Shown: positions 7,701 through 15,800 of the stretch, one piece after another
How positions within the stretch are numbered: position 1 is the stretch's first letter
How the letters are laid out: every line of letters starts with the position of its first letter
Virus record (IMG/VR): IMGVR_UViG_3300010150_000207
Location: 1-21,966 of that record
Strand: one strand, 5' to 3'
Source of the DNA: a virus
Length of the DNA stretch: 21,966 nt
Notes under the pieces: generated by a model
Database searches by the model: none
Told to the model about the DNA's origin: nothing
Seen by the model: only the letters and a program-made list of their open reading frames with translations
Position numbers and translations under genes: made by a program

Positions 7701-10257
7701 CTTGAAGTATTAAATCTCCTTGATTGTAGACTACACTATTAATTACAGCGCTTGGCTGAGCTAAATAAGCACCTGATTTAGGAAAAATAAGAGTTAAGTC
7801 AGAGTTAGCAGCAGAACTTAAAGCTACCGATCTATCTACAGGAATTACTGTTGTTGTTGCTCCACTAGAAACTCTTCCACTTAGTTGTACATTATCTCTG
7901 TCCGCATCTTGAACTTCTATTAAGTCTCCTGGTCTCAAAACTTGAGTACCAATACCACTAACAAAAGATACAACCTCACTATCATTAATTTCAGTTAATA
8001 AATGATATTTACCCACTCTATGTGCTTGTGCTTGTGAAGTACACCCAAAAGCTAATGTTGTTTTTTCTACTATTCTTCCTGTTTTTGCTATATTCTCACT
8101 ATCTTCTACTAATTCTACGGCAGGTTTATAATGATTTTCTGGGTCATTCCAAGTTACTCGTATTTGATTGGCTCTTACTCTTTTAGAAGGATATTGATAA
8201 GTAAAACCTCCTTCTACTACATTTCCTTTTGTAAATGTAAATATAGGTGCTTTTTCTTGTTGTACATTTAAAGAAATTTCTCCGTTATGCCATAGTAATA
8301 TACCTCTAAACACGCTCATAAGTTGTTTAAGTATTTTTATGGCTTCTGATGATTTAGTAATATATACATTGCACTCAAAACGAGGTTCAAGTCCATTATC
8401 TCCATTTGATACTAACTCATCGCAATATTTTGCGACTTCAAATAGTTGGTATTTGTCTATTAATTCTTGGCTTCCATCAGGGTCTAAATATTTACCTAGT
8501 CCATACCTTTCATTAGTAAGAATATCAAAAAATATCCAAGCTGGATTAGTTGTATAGACAGGGAGATGGTTTATACTATTAGGGTCAGAGAACTCTTTTT
8601 TGTCTCCTCTAAATTTACCGTCCCAATCCTGGTAAGTACTTTCAACAACTCCTGAACTTATATTTCTATTATAAGAAGCTACTGTTGTTCTATTTCCATT
8701 TGCATCTAAAGTATCTTTGGGTATGTAGTTTGTTGGTACTTTACATTTTATACCTCTTATCTCATAATGTCTTTGAGGTACAGTAGTAGCATCTTTAGAG
8801 TCTACCATTATAGCAGCTAAAGCAGTATATGGATAGTTTAATTTATCTTCTATAATTGCTTCTGCAAAACTAACTTGAGTTATATTGTTATAAGATTTAT
8901 TAGTTATATTGTAAGGATCTGGTGTATATCTTCTAACTTTTATAGTAAAGTCATCAAATGGTTGAAATTGCTCTGTATCAAAGCTAAAAACTGTTGCAAA
9001 TTGTGTAGCAATTTTTCCTGAAATTATAGCATCATGCGCTGACATATTAACATTTACAGGTCTAGAGCCATCTTTTTCTCTAGGGATAGAAGCCATGTCG
9101 TCTAGTCCAAATACTGTTTCTTCAAAAGTTTGTCCATCTCTTGTGTATGAAAACACTATTCTAAGTTCTACCCAGGCATTTCCACTATTGCCGTCTTCAG
9201 AGTCACTATTATTTAATCCTGTAGGATGATTAATAGTAACTTTTAATTGATCAATAATAGAAGGGTCTGATACATTAAATAGGCTCGCTGCAATATTAAC
9301 ACCTGCATGTGTTATAGGATCCATTTCTTCGCCCGCATGGTCACGTAATTTATTATTTGCATTTCTAGGTTCGCTTGTCATACCTAAAGCACTTTGACTT
9401 GAGGCAGGTAAGTCGGAACCTATTGCTACTCCAACTGCTCCTGAACCGACTCCTTCAGGTGATTTTATAAATTTTTGGTGTCTATGTCCAGTTCTAAAAG
9501 CATAAGAAAAGTTATTAAAGTTATATATAGGAGCACTGTCTTCAGTTAAACTAGGAGAGCTTAAAGTAGTAGGAACATTAGTTCTATCCACTCCTTGTCC
9601 TACAGGAGCTATAGTAGCATTACTACCACTAAAAGAAGCTGCCTGGTCTACTAAATCTACCGTTGTTACTGCATTAGTAACTGTTGTTTTAGGAGGAGGA
9701 GAAATGTTAACTGTGTTGTTTGTGCTATCAAATGATGTGATAGTTGCAATATGAACTCCGCCATCTAGTCCTGCTCCTGCAATTCTTATTTTAGGTTGCA
9801 TGTCAACTAGAGTTGTTAAGTTTCCTGCTACATGAGTATTTGCAAAAGTTATTCCTCCACTGGAGCTAGGGGTTACTAAATTTGTATTTGCTGATACATT
9901 AGCATTACCAACTGCCGCTCCTCCATCTATTCTTACATACCTTGTTCCATCATTAACTGATAAGCCTGAAAACATATTTCCAGATTGATTATCTGTAATT
10001 GTACCTGTACTAGCATCATATGAGGTATTAGAACTTTGTTTAGCAGTATAAGTAGTACTTAATGTTTTATCAAGCACAGGAACACCGTCTAAATAAATAG
10101 TATACGCTCCATCTACTAAACCTTCAATTTCTCCTTCTGATAGGACATCGTAGACTACTGCAGATTGATCAATTATTTCTGATTTTTTCTTTAGAGGCAA
10201 AGATCCCTTTGCGCTACCTGTACCTGCTATTCCTGTTCCAAATCTTTTATTAGTCAT
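1780..10257 (-). CDS. J: Tail tip / host-specificity protein J-like, with Gly15 and C-terminal Hint domain (2825 aa)
   Basis: Residues 1-60 carry the J signature (SAVVYDVLSEGEIEGLVDGA), and about 560-780 the tip core (PAWIFFDILTNERYGLGKYL, RGILLWHNGEISLNV). A fibronectin type III-like region lies near 1010-1120. Residues about 1340-1795 are Ig-like repeats with collagen-like Gly linkers; DGGRITTGTINANRISI follows. Heptad arrays at 1856-1929 and 2059-2287 alternate with two copies of an 85-residue module (1927-2011, 2285-2369). A further beta domain (about 2570-2650) precedes Gly15 (2653-2667) and a Hint domain (2668-2818). Lambda J has 1132 residues. No Shine-Dalgarno motif is seen; it starts one base after the I stop, so coupling is likely. 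Lambda J binds the receptor and starts tail assembly. The gene is one open frame, not a fusion from a frameshift. Confidence 0.93.
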   Translation of the reverse strand: MTNKRFGTGIAGTGSAKGSLPLKKKSEIIDQSAVVYDVLSEGEIEGLVDGAYTIYLDGVPVLDKTLSTTYTAKQSSNTSYDASTGTITDNQSGNMFSGLSVNDGTRYVRIDGGAAVGNANVSANTNLVTPSSSGGITFANTHVAGNLTTLVDMQPKIRIAGAGLDGGVHIATITSFDSTNNTVNISPPPKTTVTNAVTTVDLVDQAASFSGSNATIAPVGQGVDRTNVPTTLSSPSLTEDSAPIYNFNNFSYAFRTGHRHQKFIKSPEGVGSGAVGVAIGSDLPASSQSALGMTSEPRNANNKLRDHAGEEMDPITHAGVNIAASLFNVSDPSIIDQLKVTINHPTGLNNSDSEDGNSGNAWVELRIVFSYTRDGQTFEETVFGLDDMASIPREKDGSRPVNVNMSAHDAIISGKIATQFATVFSFDTEQFQPFDDFTIKVRRYTPDPYNITNKSYNNITQVSFAEAIIEDKLNYPYTALAAIMVDSKDATTVPQRHYEIRGIKCKVPTNYIPKDTLDANGNRTTVASYNRNISSGVVESTYQDWDGKFRGDKKEFSDPNSINHLPVYTTNPAWIFFDILTNERYGLGKYLDPDGSQELIDKYQLFEVAKYCDELVSNGDNGLEPRFECNVYITKSSEAIKILKQLMSVFRGILLWHNGEISLNVQQEKAPIFTFTKGNVVEGGFTYQYPSKRVRANQIRVTWNDPENHYKPAVELVEDSENIAKTGRIVEKTTLAFGCTSQAQAHRVGKYHLLTEINDSEVVSFVSGIGTQVLRPGDLIEVQDADRDNVQLSGRVSSGATTTVIPVDRSVALSSAANSDLTLIFPKSGAYLAQPSAVINSVVYNQGDLILQAKNSGDSLYNLDSKEDSVNARDDDGDVLDIAWSEDARIETKAISSYNTTHVVVSSAFSAAPDEEVIFAISQTTASGEKLAGSPQTYMISQINESTDKGFSISATKHTVGKFDEVDRGWSIPAIPDVMRPPKSSDGVPSPRNVTLKVQKGLVDDADNADISSSLEERFVAPRLDVYWGIPLSLRTDDNDTQIESPYEHLQNFQIEHNLYTQQSTQGKPTFDRVEVSPERQSFTFKDIPKAGTYIVRIRTINTSGQPSPFIQKRITINPEKPAKNLEPIARKGGILTTGFNIDSSNALVQFTESTYNFTPAESDLQTITVTSGTTAQTSCSFANLPSGNTGYLLWDYSDTTDPLKAIEYLVDNTGAETFRYAKNLDATAFVQKTGTATVTAGSSLVTGTGTSFTTEYEAGDLFKFHTGSTHFIATINHIYDNTRLEVAYNPTANLSNKNIFAQRIQPNIIKDTIIGEVANTSGTFSIINYASGNKGTDAYTVNGTNENHNFPSNAAGAVSDFASFSNLYTVKKGSIAYSFASSGTALNTFGLSKSDSNCTSSINASTGVITVSAITQTNATITVTVTDRYSNETIATRVISLGKSIPGAAGAGTDSRTVSLTASDYAIAYNSGGTAPQPSGTITLTATAQNFDNPFFKFTGDGISDEGSYTDGNAGDADTFSFSVPSSINTTPQTITVGVADGNQTQLAFDSITLTSLQQGSPGYSTIISNEAHTFPATKLGVVSDFTNSGTFIEVFRGATRLTPVANTSTPTNDQYSVTTNSDTNISVGSFTLNTATNSANVTVGNHSSFTTAANTAEIEYSINIENELTVTKAQTFTKSKSGDDGSPGGTGPRTATGYIYYQSASGSAPTNPSTAGVSYNFGTSLLSGGVIGTGGTNWNQIQPTYTGSNSNKYWYAYWSVVEDEFNDSTPTITFSIAYQGQNFTGLVTFTGTNQITDGSNTTTALTSGDLGSSGTTTIDGGRITTGTINANRISIAGKDVSDLNNDSGFTNDDKANSAFGQANSAFDKGNTAHGQANSAFDKGNTAHGQANSAFGRANSAFGQANSAFDKGNTAHGAANNAQGTADSKVTHASVNSSSTIVGGGVGGWGITTYHLAGGGIVGNFNTNDSTQGNAAFLNTGGLLLGSDGFISANQFYVDTAGNAKFKGELQAATGSFSGSITVAAFNTAGATSTLAGTAANAFTAANAASSTASSAFAKANTATNSAASAASTAGSAFTKANTATNSAAAAASTAGSAFTKANTATNSAAAAASTAGSAFTKANTATNSAAAAASTAGSAFSKANTATNSAAAAASTAGSAFGKANTATNSAAAAATTAGQAFGKANTATNSAAAAATTAGQAFGKANTATNSAAAAASTASSAFGKANTATNSAAAAASTAGQAYGKANTATNSAAAAATTAGQAYGKANTATNSAAAAQSTADSKVTHAAVNNSSTVVGGGVGGWGISTFHLAGGGIVGQFNTSDSTQGNGSFLNTGGILLGSDGFISSNTFMIDTAGNAKFKGTLEGNNVTVAGTLTTANITLASTGANVSGTTIGTFFNNDMNYRYLGDVGTGPGYYVGNILVSGVGGTAHVKTLHFHVSDGSNLHTNSTTTVTFATQQESGPFSARLCRNIDHAIHESRVFPPVTGSSSSGGTSTNPDFASRTQGMIPVSFKYEGTGTINLYVAAQGDNNVSKLGFVKYNFVKFGTTDPAFSFSNLVGQSTSTTLYANTQVTGGFQGTKTVSIAGGSAQFKIDNGSFGTSSQQISNGSYVNVQMTTSSLNLTAKSTTVTIGGIQRGWTLTTGGTPPGGGGGGGGGGGGGGGCLVYGSNIMMADGTSKKVQDIVVGDSLEAITDTTLSESDENAYKTWTAPTLVNTTKTTSTVEEIFVDYYTWFYILNEKVHATYEHPFLILRGDTYMWKTAEDIAEGDFLVTNNLVLEKVWRKQRINQEVQTYNFNVEDADTYIVENIVTHNVEQTDKF
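1804..2256 (-). other. Hint (intein/Hedgehog-like) domain at the J C terminus
   Basis: This is a 151-residue domain (residues 2668-2818 of J) with intein blocks in order. Block A is CLVYGSNIMMADGTSKKV, with Cys1 and the ADGT and VGD motifs. Block B contains TYEHPF (Thr2749, His2752, TxxH). Block F/G is YNFNVEDADTYIVENIVTHN, ending in His-Asn. No homing endonuclease is inserted. After Asn there is Val, not Cys/Ser/Thr, and only seven residues (VEQTDKF) before the stop. Known chemistry predicts an N-S shift at Cys1 and cleavage at the N junction, with possible Asn cyclisation; canonical splicing is not expected. This resembles bacterial intein-like domains. All motifs are seen; activity is inferred. 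Confidence 0.88.
2257..2301 (-). repeat. Fifteen-glycine tract before the Hint domain
   Basis: Fifteen consecutive Gly codons (residues 2653-2667): ten GGC, four GGT and one GGA, so the tract is strongly GC-rich against an AT-rich gene. It is preceded by two Pro codons and followed directly by the Cys1 codon of the Hint domain. Confidence 0.97.
3151..3405 (-). repeat. Duplicated J module, copy 2
   Basis: Residues 2285-2369 begin ADSKVTH and contain GGGVGGWGI, LAGGGIVG, NTGGILLGSDGFIS and TAGNAKFKG. Differences from copy 1 are mostly conservative (Tyr/Phe, Ile/Val, Ser/Asn). It is followed by AGTLTT and the distal beta region of J. Confidence 0.9.
3397..4083 (-). repeat. Tandem 63-bp repeat array in J (11 copies)
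   Basis: Residues 2059-2287 hold eleven near-identical 21-residue units (GKANTATNSAAAAASTAGQAF and variants; each is three heptads). First residues of the units differ in blocks (A, T, S, G), as expected from expansion by unequal recombination. The frame is kept throughout, so copy-number changes would only change stalk length. Confidence 0.93.
4225..4479 (-). repeat. Duplicated J module, copy 1
   Basis: Residues 1927-2011 begin ADSKVTH and contain GGGVGGWGI, LAGGGIVG, NTGGLLLGSDGFIS and TAGNAKFKG. It is a paralogue of the copy at 3151-3405: by eye about 70 of 85 residues are identical. Each copy directly follows a heptad array, so array plus module forms a repeated unit. Confidence 0.9.
4471..4692 (-). 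repeat. Heptad repeat array 1 in J (Ala/Asn-rich)
   Basis: Residues 1856-1929 are about ten 7-residue units of the forms AFGQANS, AFDKGNT and AHGQANS. Ala at positions one and two or three apart in a 7-residue period suggests a trimeric coiled-coil stalk. The DNA shows 21-base periodicity. Confidence 0.85.
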
Positions 10258-10258
10258 A

Positions 10259-10936
10259 TTATTTTATTTTTTGTGCTATACCGCCTGCGCCACGTTTGCC
10301 ACCACCGACGCTGCTGCCGTAATCTCCTGAACCTTCTTGGTCCGGATCGTTAATATTTACCCATCCTGTGTTTTGTTTAATTCTTTTAGTTGTAAACCCA
10401 AAGTTTACTGGAGCTCCTGATACTTCCATTTTTCCATAACATAATGGTATAGGAATACCTTGTTTAGCTACGTTTACTGGTCCTCCAAAAATAGCTGCTT
10501 CTACATCTTCAGGTGGAGTATCATCTGCAATTAACCCCATAATACCATCAAACATTAAATATCCACCAACAGCTATTAAAACTGCCCCTAATCCTTGAAG
10601 CCCTGGAACAAATACTAGAACAGATCCAATAATTGTTAATACAGCACCAAGATCTCTTTTGAAACCATCACTAAATATCTCTGAGCCTTGTGGTACTGGC
10701 ATTATAAAAATTTCTTCGCTTCCAAAACTTAATCCTTCTTCTCCTTCTCTTAAAAAATCTTCTCCTTTTTTAAAAACATATTCAATACCTTTTTCTTGCT
10801 CATCAAAGAAAAAATTTAAAAATCCTTCTCTTTGTACTGCAATAGCTCTTACTAATTGTTTTGCATGTTTTATATCAAGATTAAACTCTTTTCCAAATTT
10901 AGTTCCTGCTTTTCCTAATAAATGTACTTTTGTCAT
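10259..10936 (-). CDS. I: Tail assembly protein (lambda gpI-like)
   Basis: The 225-residue length matches lambda gpI (223). The first 85 residues are a ubiquitin-like domain of the I family (VHLLGKAGTKFGKEFNLDIK, then KQLVRAIAVQREGFLNFFF). After that come hydrophobic segments at about residues 95-135 (VLTIIGSVLVFVPGLQGLGA and VLIAVGGYLMFDGIMGLI), then the conserved FGGPVNVAKQGIPIPLCYGKMEVSG motif ending in a Gly-rich tail. In lambda gpI acts with J, L and K to make the tail tip and is not found in the finished particle. GGAG lies 5 bases before the ATG, and the start overlaps the K stop. One base separates its stop from the J start. Confidence 0.92.
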   Translation of the reverse strand: MTKVHLLGKAGTKFGKEFNLDIKHAKQLVRAIAVQREGFLNFFFDEQEKGIEYVFKKGEDFLREGEEGLSFGSEEIFIMPVPQGSEIFSDGFKRDLGAVLTIIGSVLVFVPGLQGLGAVLIAVGGYLMFDGIMGLIADDTPPEDVEAAIFGGPVNVAKQGIPIPLCYGKMEVSGAPVNFGFTTKRIKQNTGWVNINDPDQEGSGDYGSSVGGGKRGAGGIAQKIK

Positions 10937-11241
10937 TTTGGCTCCACTATACAGTAGTCTTTTTCTGGGTATGATACTATTAAATATGGTATACCTACCG
11001 AGTTACAATTGTTTATGTCATCCTCACTTGGATTACATTTTGAGTCATAGTGACTATGGACAACATATTTTATGTTTGATTTGAGTTGATATATACCGAA
11101 AGTTATTGCGTCCATTTTAAAGTGTGATTTTTTATTTTCTGCAATATTCTCAAATTCAATAAATTCATCATCATTAGTAATGATTCCACACATTTCTTCG
11201 GGTGCTCTTTTCTTAGCTGTCTCGTATAAACTATCCATCAT
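10933..11241 (-). CDS. K: Tail tip assembly protein, JAMM (Mov34/MPN) domain only, gpK-like
   Basis: The 102-residue protein has the JAMM metal site: PEEMCG with Glu16, then HSH (His62, His64), seven residues, Ser72, two residues, Asp75. This matches E...HxH-x7-S-x2-D of zinc isopeptidases and of the N-terminal half of lambda gpK. The C-terminal NlpC/P60 cell-wall hydrolase domain of lambda gpK is absent. The gene lies between L and I, as in lambda, where K assists tip assembly. The start has two consecutive ATG codons at 11241, overlapping the L stop (TGA). The stop overlaps the next ATG. The site residues are seen; the protease activity is inferred. Confidence 0.88.
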   Translation of the reverse strand: MMDSLYETAKKRAPEEMCGIITNDDEFIEFENIAENKKSHFKMDAITFGIYQLKSNIKYVVHSHYDSKCNPSEDDINNCNSVGIPYLIVSYPEKDYCIVEPK

Positions 11242-12476
11242 GAGAATGATTTTGACCCTGGAAATCCTCCAAAAGGAATAACTACTGTAGTACTAAAATC
11301 AGTTTCTGGTACTGAAGCAGCACTATCTGCATTGTTCGGATTAAATCCAAATCTCATACCACATCCTGTTAAAGACTTACTACATATGTCTCCTCTTTCC
11401 CAGCTATTTCCATGCGCAGGAGGAGTATTTACATTAGTATTTTTTACTTTCCATAATAAAGTTTTTTGGTAAGTTTCATGTCCTGCAGAGGCAGTATTAT
11501 CTGTAAAAGTAGTATAATCATTATATCTATCATTTTCGTATTTAAAATAACTTGTACCATGAGAGTAAGCAGAATATATTCTTACTCTTCTCCAATTATT
11601 ATTAGAGTCGGAAGGAGCGCCAGGGCTACTAACAGTTTTATGTGCTTGCCAGTAATCGTTTATAGTTACGCTTGATACAGTGCCGTCTATATTAAATCTT
11701 CTTTGTGTTGAAGTAGTTTTATAAAAATTATTTTTTGTTATTCCTCCACTGCTATATGTTGTGAAAGTAGTAGAACTAGGTACTAGGTATTCATCATCTT
11801 TGTTTGCATATACTGTGTACTCTAAGTTTTTACTAGCTAAAACACTAGTGTATGCAGGGCTGTACTTACTTTCAATATTCCAGCTACATCCGCTTCTTGC
11901 TCTTTTATATTCGGGGTTTTCTGTATGTTCACTTGCTCCTTGATAAATCCAACCACATCTGTTAGGAACTATAGTTCTATTTGGAAGTCTTATTCCTTGT
12001 AAATCAAAAGGTGCTTGTAGTTGAAAAGTTAATGCTGTTTTATTTCTTTGTTTTAAGGCGTCAATATAATACACGTCTCTTGGGTACTCTACAGGAGGAT
12101 TATTAGTATCTCCTTCGCTTTTTAAGTATTTTCTTAATGTAGTTCTTCTTATTACTTTGTTTCCTGAAAAATCTTCAAAATCTGCGTTACTTACTTGTAC
12201 GGACAGAGTACTCAATACATTAGCAAAAGTTATCGTAGGCGCAGGAAATTTTGTTGCAGAAGATCTTTCTAGTCCTTCCATTTCTATAGGTAATGCCTTA
12301 TAAGTATTTGTTTGAGAATTATTACTATAATCTAGCATTGTGACTTCTCCTAAACTTGCGTCTAATCCATCGTGAAAATAGGCAAACTCATTGTCGGCAT
12401 ACTCTAGTTCATATAAATAAACCAGTGCTGAGCCGGGGTCTTGTTTTGCTAAATCTTTTGCTATAATTTTTTCCAT
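11238..12476 (-). CDS. L: Minor tail protein (lambda gpL-like) with an internal insertion
   Basis: The first 200 residues match the gpL pattern: a beta domain, a VLSTLSVQVSNADFEDFSG segment, VIRRTTLRKYL, and PNRCGWIYQG. The protein has exactly four cysteines (174, 197, 365, 372), which correspond to the C-x-W...GC and C-x6-GC pairs of gpL that bind an iron-sulphur cluster in lambda. Lambda gpL has 232 residues; here the pairs are separated by about 165 residues (198-360), rich in Tyr, Asn, Thr and Trp, which look like an inserted beta domain. Its role would be in the tail tip. The last codons overlap the next start (ATGATGG). The four-cysteine ligand set is seen; cluster binding is inferred from the family. 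Confidence 0.87.
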   Translation of the reverse strand: MEKIIAKDLAKQDPGSALVYLYELEYADNEFAYFHDGLDASLGEVTMLDYSNNSQTNTYKALPIEMEGLERSSATKFPAPTITFANVLSTLSVQVSNADFEDFSGNKVIRRTTLRKYLKSEGDTNNPPVEYPRDVYYIDALKQRNKTALTFQLQAPFDLQGIRLPNRTIVPNRCGWIYQGASEHTENPEYKRARSGCSWNIESKYSPAYTSVLASKNLEYTVYANKDDEYLVPSSTTFTTYSSGGITKNNFYKTTSTQRRFNIDGTVSSVTINDYWQAHKTVSSPGAPSDSNNNWRRVRIYSAYSHGTSYFKYENDRYNDYTTFTDNTASAGHETYQKTLLWKVKNTNVNTPPAHGNSWERGDICSKSLTGCGMRFGFNPNNADSAASVPETDFSTTVVIPFGGFPGSKSFS

Positions 12477-12871
12477 TATGCTTCGTAAACTCTCCTAAAA
12501 GATGCGTCTAATGTATAGTAGTCATCATACTCCCATTTTTGTGTCCACTGTGAACATACTACTTTTATAGTTTCTGTGCTACTTCCTGCGTTAGTATCAG
12601 CAATATCAAATCTAAATTTAGAAGCTCCTGCCAAACTCTCAAAGAAAGATACTAAATCATCTATTTCTGCTTTTGGTCGAGTTTGAAAGCTTACTGATAT
12701 TTCTTGTTTTAAATTATTTATACCTTGTTGTAATCTTTGTTCATACCCATCTCCAAACTGTACAAAGTGTACTCGTGGTGTATTAGTTCGTGAAAACTGT
12801 TTATCGGGTTGTACGGCACTGGAAAATCCAGTAATGTTAGAGCCGTCATTTTGCATTATTCCTAAAGCCAT
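12476..12871 (-). CDS. M: Minor tail protein (lambda gpM-like)
   Basis: The 131-residue protein carries the family signature TPRVHFVQFGDGYEQRLQQG (about residues 31-50) followed by strand-rich segments EISVSFQTRPKAEIDDLVSFFESL and a C-terminal WEYDDYYTLDASFRRVYEA typical of the phage minor tail protein M family. In lambda, gpM joins the distal tail with gpL after the tip complex forms. The order tape measure, M, L, K, I, J is fully conserved here. Translation is probably coupled at both ends, since stop and start codons overlap as TAATG on each side. Confidence 0.9.
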   Translation of the reverse strand: MALGIMQNDGSNITGFSSAVQPDKQFSRTNTPRVHFVQFGDGYEQRLQQGINNLKQEISVSFQTRPKAEIDDLVSFFESLAGASKFRFDIADTNAGSSTETIKVVCSQWTQKWEYDDYYTLDASFRRVYEA

Positions 12872-15800
12872 TATATAGTACTTAAAAGTCCTCCTGCTCG
12901 TTGTTCTTTAGCGATTGTATCTTGTGCTATCGCTGCTATTGTTTTTCCTAGTTCTCTTGCTCCATCTCCTGACATTAGAGTTTCAGATCCTCCATTTTGA
13001 TCTACGTTTACAGTAACATTTACATTATTGGTTCCGCCTGAGCCTGACATTTTTACAGGTATACTTCTATCATTTCCTAGTGGTACAACTGCTTCTGTAC
13101 CGTGTAGGGTTGCGTTATACCCTGCTTCTGGACCTGCTGCTATACCTCCTCCTGAGAAAGATTTTCCTGAAGGACTAATAATTCCACCGTATCGACCCTT
13201 TGTTGGTACTCCAAATGCACTAGATAACTGTAATGCCATTTCTGCCATTGCGAGTGCCATTTGAATTTTTGCTACTTCTAACATAATATCTGCGGCTTCT
13301 TCTTGTTTTCCTGCGAGTGCAAATCCTTGTGCTGTTAGTGTAGCAAACTGAGTAATTGCTGTACCAAACTCCATTACATTTTGACCAAACTTATTTTCAC
13401 CAATTGTTTCCATAATATTTGGAAATAGTTCTCCTGCTTTTTTACTAAAATATCCAGGGTCTATACCGCCGGCAGAAGGTTGAGTGCCGGTTTTAGTAGT
13501 AGGTGCATTAGGATCGTTTGGCTTTTCTTCAGAAGTAGGTACAAATCCAGTAGTTGTAGGCGCACCCGCTTTTATTTCATCAAGCTCCTCTACCGCGTTT
13601 CCTACTGCTTTATCGAGTTCAGTAAAAGTTAGTCTTGCGCCGTCTATCTCTTGATTTGCTATTGAAAGTTTTTGTGCATTATCGGTAACTTGTTCCCCTA
13701 GTGATAGAAAGTTTCTTCGTACCTGTTCTAACTCCTCATTTAATTTTGCAATAACAGGGCTTTCTTTAAATAGGGCTTTTGACTGTTTTTGCATTGCTGG
13801 AGTTTCTTTTCCTAATTGGGCTGCTATTCCTGATGGTGTTGTAAACTTATTGAAGAATTTTTCTACACCTGATTCTTTTCCGTAAGGATCCCCTGCTGCG
13901 TGTCGTGCTATATTAGCTACTCTGATTTTGTTTTCTTCGTCTTTTATTTGTTGAGCAATTTCTCTCATTCGAGCTGTATTTTCGTTTTGAGTTGTTATTA
14001 CACTGCCGTCTGTACCGAATTTCGCTATTGTTTGTTCATATCCTTTAACTGTTTTACCTTGCTCTGTTCTAGCCGCTTCAGCTGATGCAACTTTGGCTTC
14101 TGCAAGTGCTTTTTTTGCATTATACAAACCATTTATATGATGATTTGCTGCTTTATGCATTGCTCCACCAATTAGATTTGCTGCTCCTGTAGCTCCTCTT
14201 TGGAAGGGTGAGTTATCATCTGTAAATCCTTCCTTAAATGAATCTTTTAGTTGTTGTTTAAATACTTGTTGTTGAAATCTAGGGTCTAATGGAGTACCTC
14301 CATAAGTTATTTTCATAATATTATTTGCAACTTGTTTACCCATTTCATCTGTAAGTTGTTTTGCTATATTTTTACCGAAATCTTTAAATGCGTCTTTTTC
14401 TCCTCTTAGTGCTTTACCTAAAGATGTTCCTAATTCTTCTGTAAGACCTTCCATTGCCATTTTATTAATTCTAAATAAAGTTTTTTCCATTAACATAGTA
14501 GCTGCTAAAGTATCTAAAGCAGTCTCTTCCATTAATTTTGCATTTTTAAGTTGAGCTTCTCTAATTTTTTTCTCTTCTGCACCTAAGTTATCTGTTATGT
14601 TCTGCTCTGCTTGAAATACTGCTGTTTGTGCTTCAAACATTTTCTTCATAGCACCTGCAGTTTTATACGCCGCGTCTGCATCTTTTTTCTCTCCAAATAC
14701 AGAGTTAGTTGTACTAGCAACTTGTTGTTGTGCTATAGCCATCATTTGCATAATTTCTACATTTGCCATTGCTAAGAATTTATAGGCTTCCATTTTACCT
14801 AGTACTATATCTAACTGTTTCTCATATGCTTCTGTTTCTTCTGTAGTGTTACCTTGTGCCTTTATAAGCTGCTGTAATGATAATACCATTTGTTCTTGAG
14901 ATATTATAACATTCTGATAAGGAACTTTTGGTAAGGCTTGTGCAAACTGATTAATCTGTTTAGACGCGTTTGCAGTTGCTTCTTGTAGGGATTTAACAGC
15001 TTGTCCTGATAGTACATTCTCTGCTGAATATTTTCTCATTGCTCCTACAGAACTATTTAATAGTACAGGATTTGTTTCTAGTTGCTTATTAAACTTTGCA
15101 AATCTAGGGTCAAACTTAGTTAAAGTGTCAAAAGTTTTTGACAATTCATTTCTAAGGTTTATTACTTCTTCGTTATCTCCTCCAAGAGCTTCAAACATGG
15201 CATTATACTCTGTTATTCTGTTTTGTAAATCAGCACTTTGAAAAGCATTACCAATTGATTCTATTTCTTGGCTACGAGTAGCAAACATGTCTTTATCAAA
15301 AACTTTAGCTGTTCTTTCTAGTTCGTCGTTTAATCCTTTTTGTGTTTCTGTAAGTTTTTTAGTCTTATTTTCTAGTTCTTCTATTGTTTTATCTACACCT
15401 CTAAATCTTTCATATAAACTTTTTCCCATCTGGACAAGCATAACTGCTATTCCAACAAACCCTGCAAATCTCATTATACCATTAGCAACTTTACCTAAAG
15501 CTACAAAACCCATTTTTATTGTACCCATAACTTTACCGTGCTCTGCTTGCATAGTGTAAAGTTCCATCACAAATTGGGCTCTCATTCTTGCAAAACCTCT
15601 AGTGGATTCTACTACCATCTGTTGTCTTTGTAGTTTAAGAAGATTGAATGTTCTAGTAGCTTCTGCTCTACTAACATTTTCAAAAGTAAGTAAACTAGTT
15701 GTTTTTGTTTTTAAAGAATTTTGGTATTGAGCAACATCTTTATCAGTATAATTACCTGCTAACATTCTTTCTTTTCTTGCTTTTGATTCATTAGTATTTC

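Noticed and set aside
9797-9802. TTGACA-like box on the minus strand inside J
   Set aside because: No -10 box lies 16-18 bases further on.
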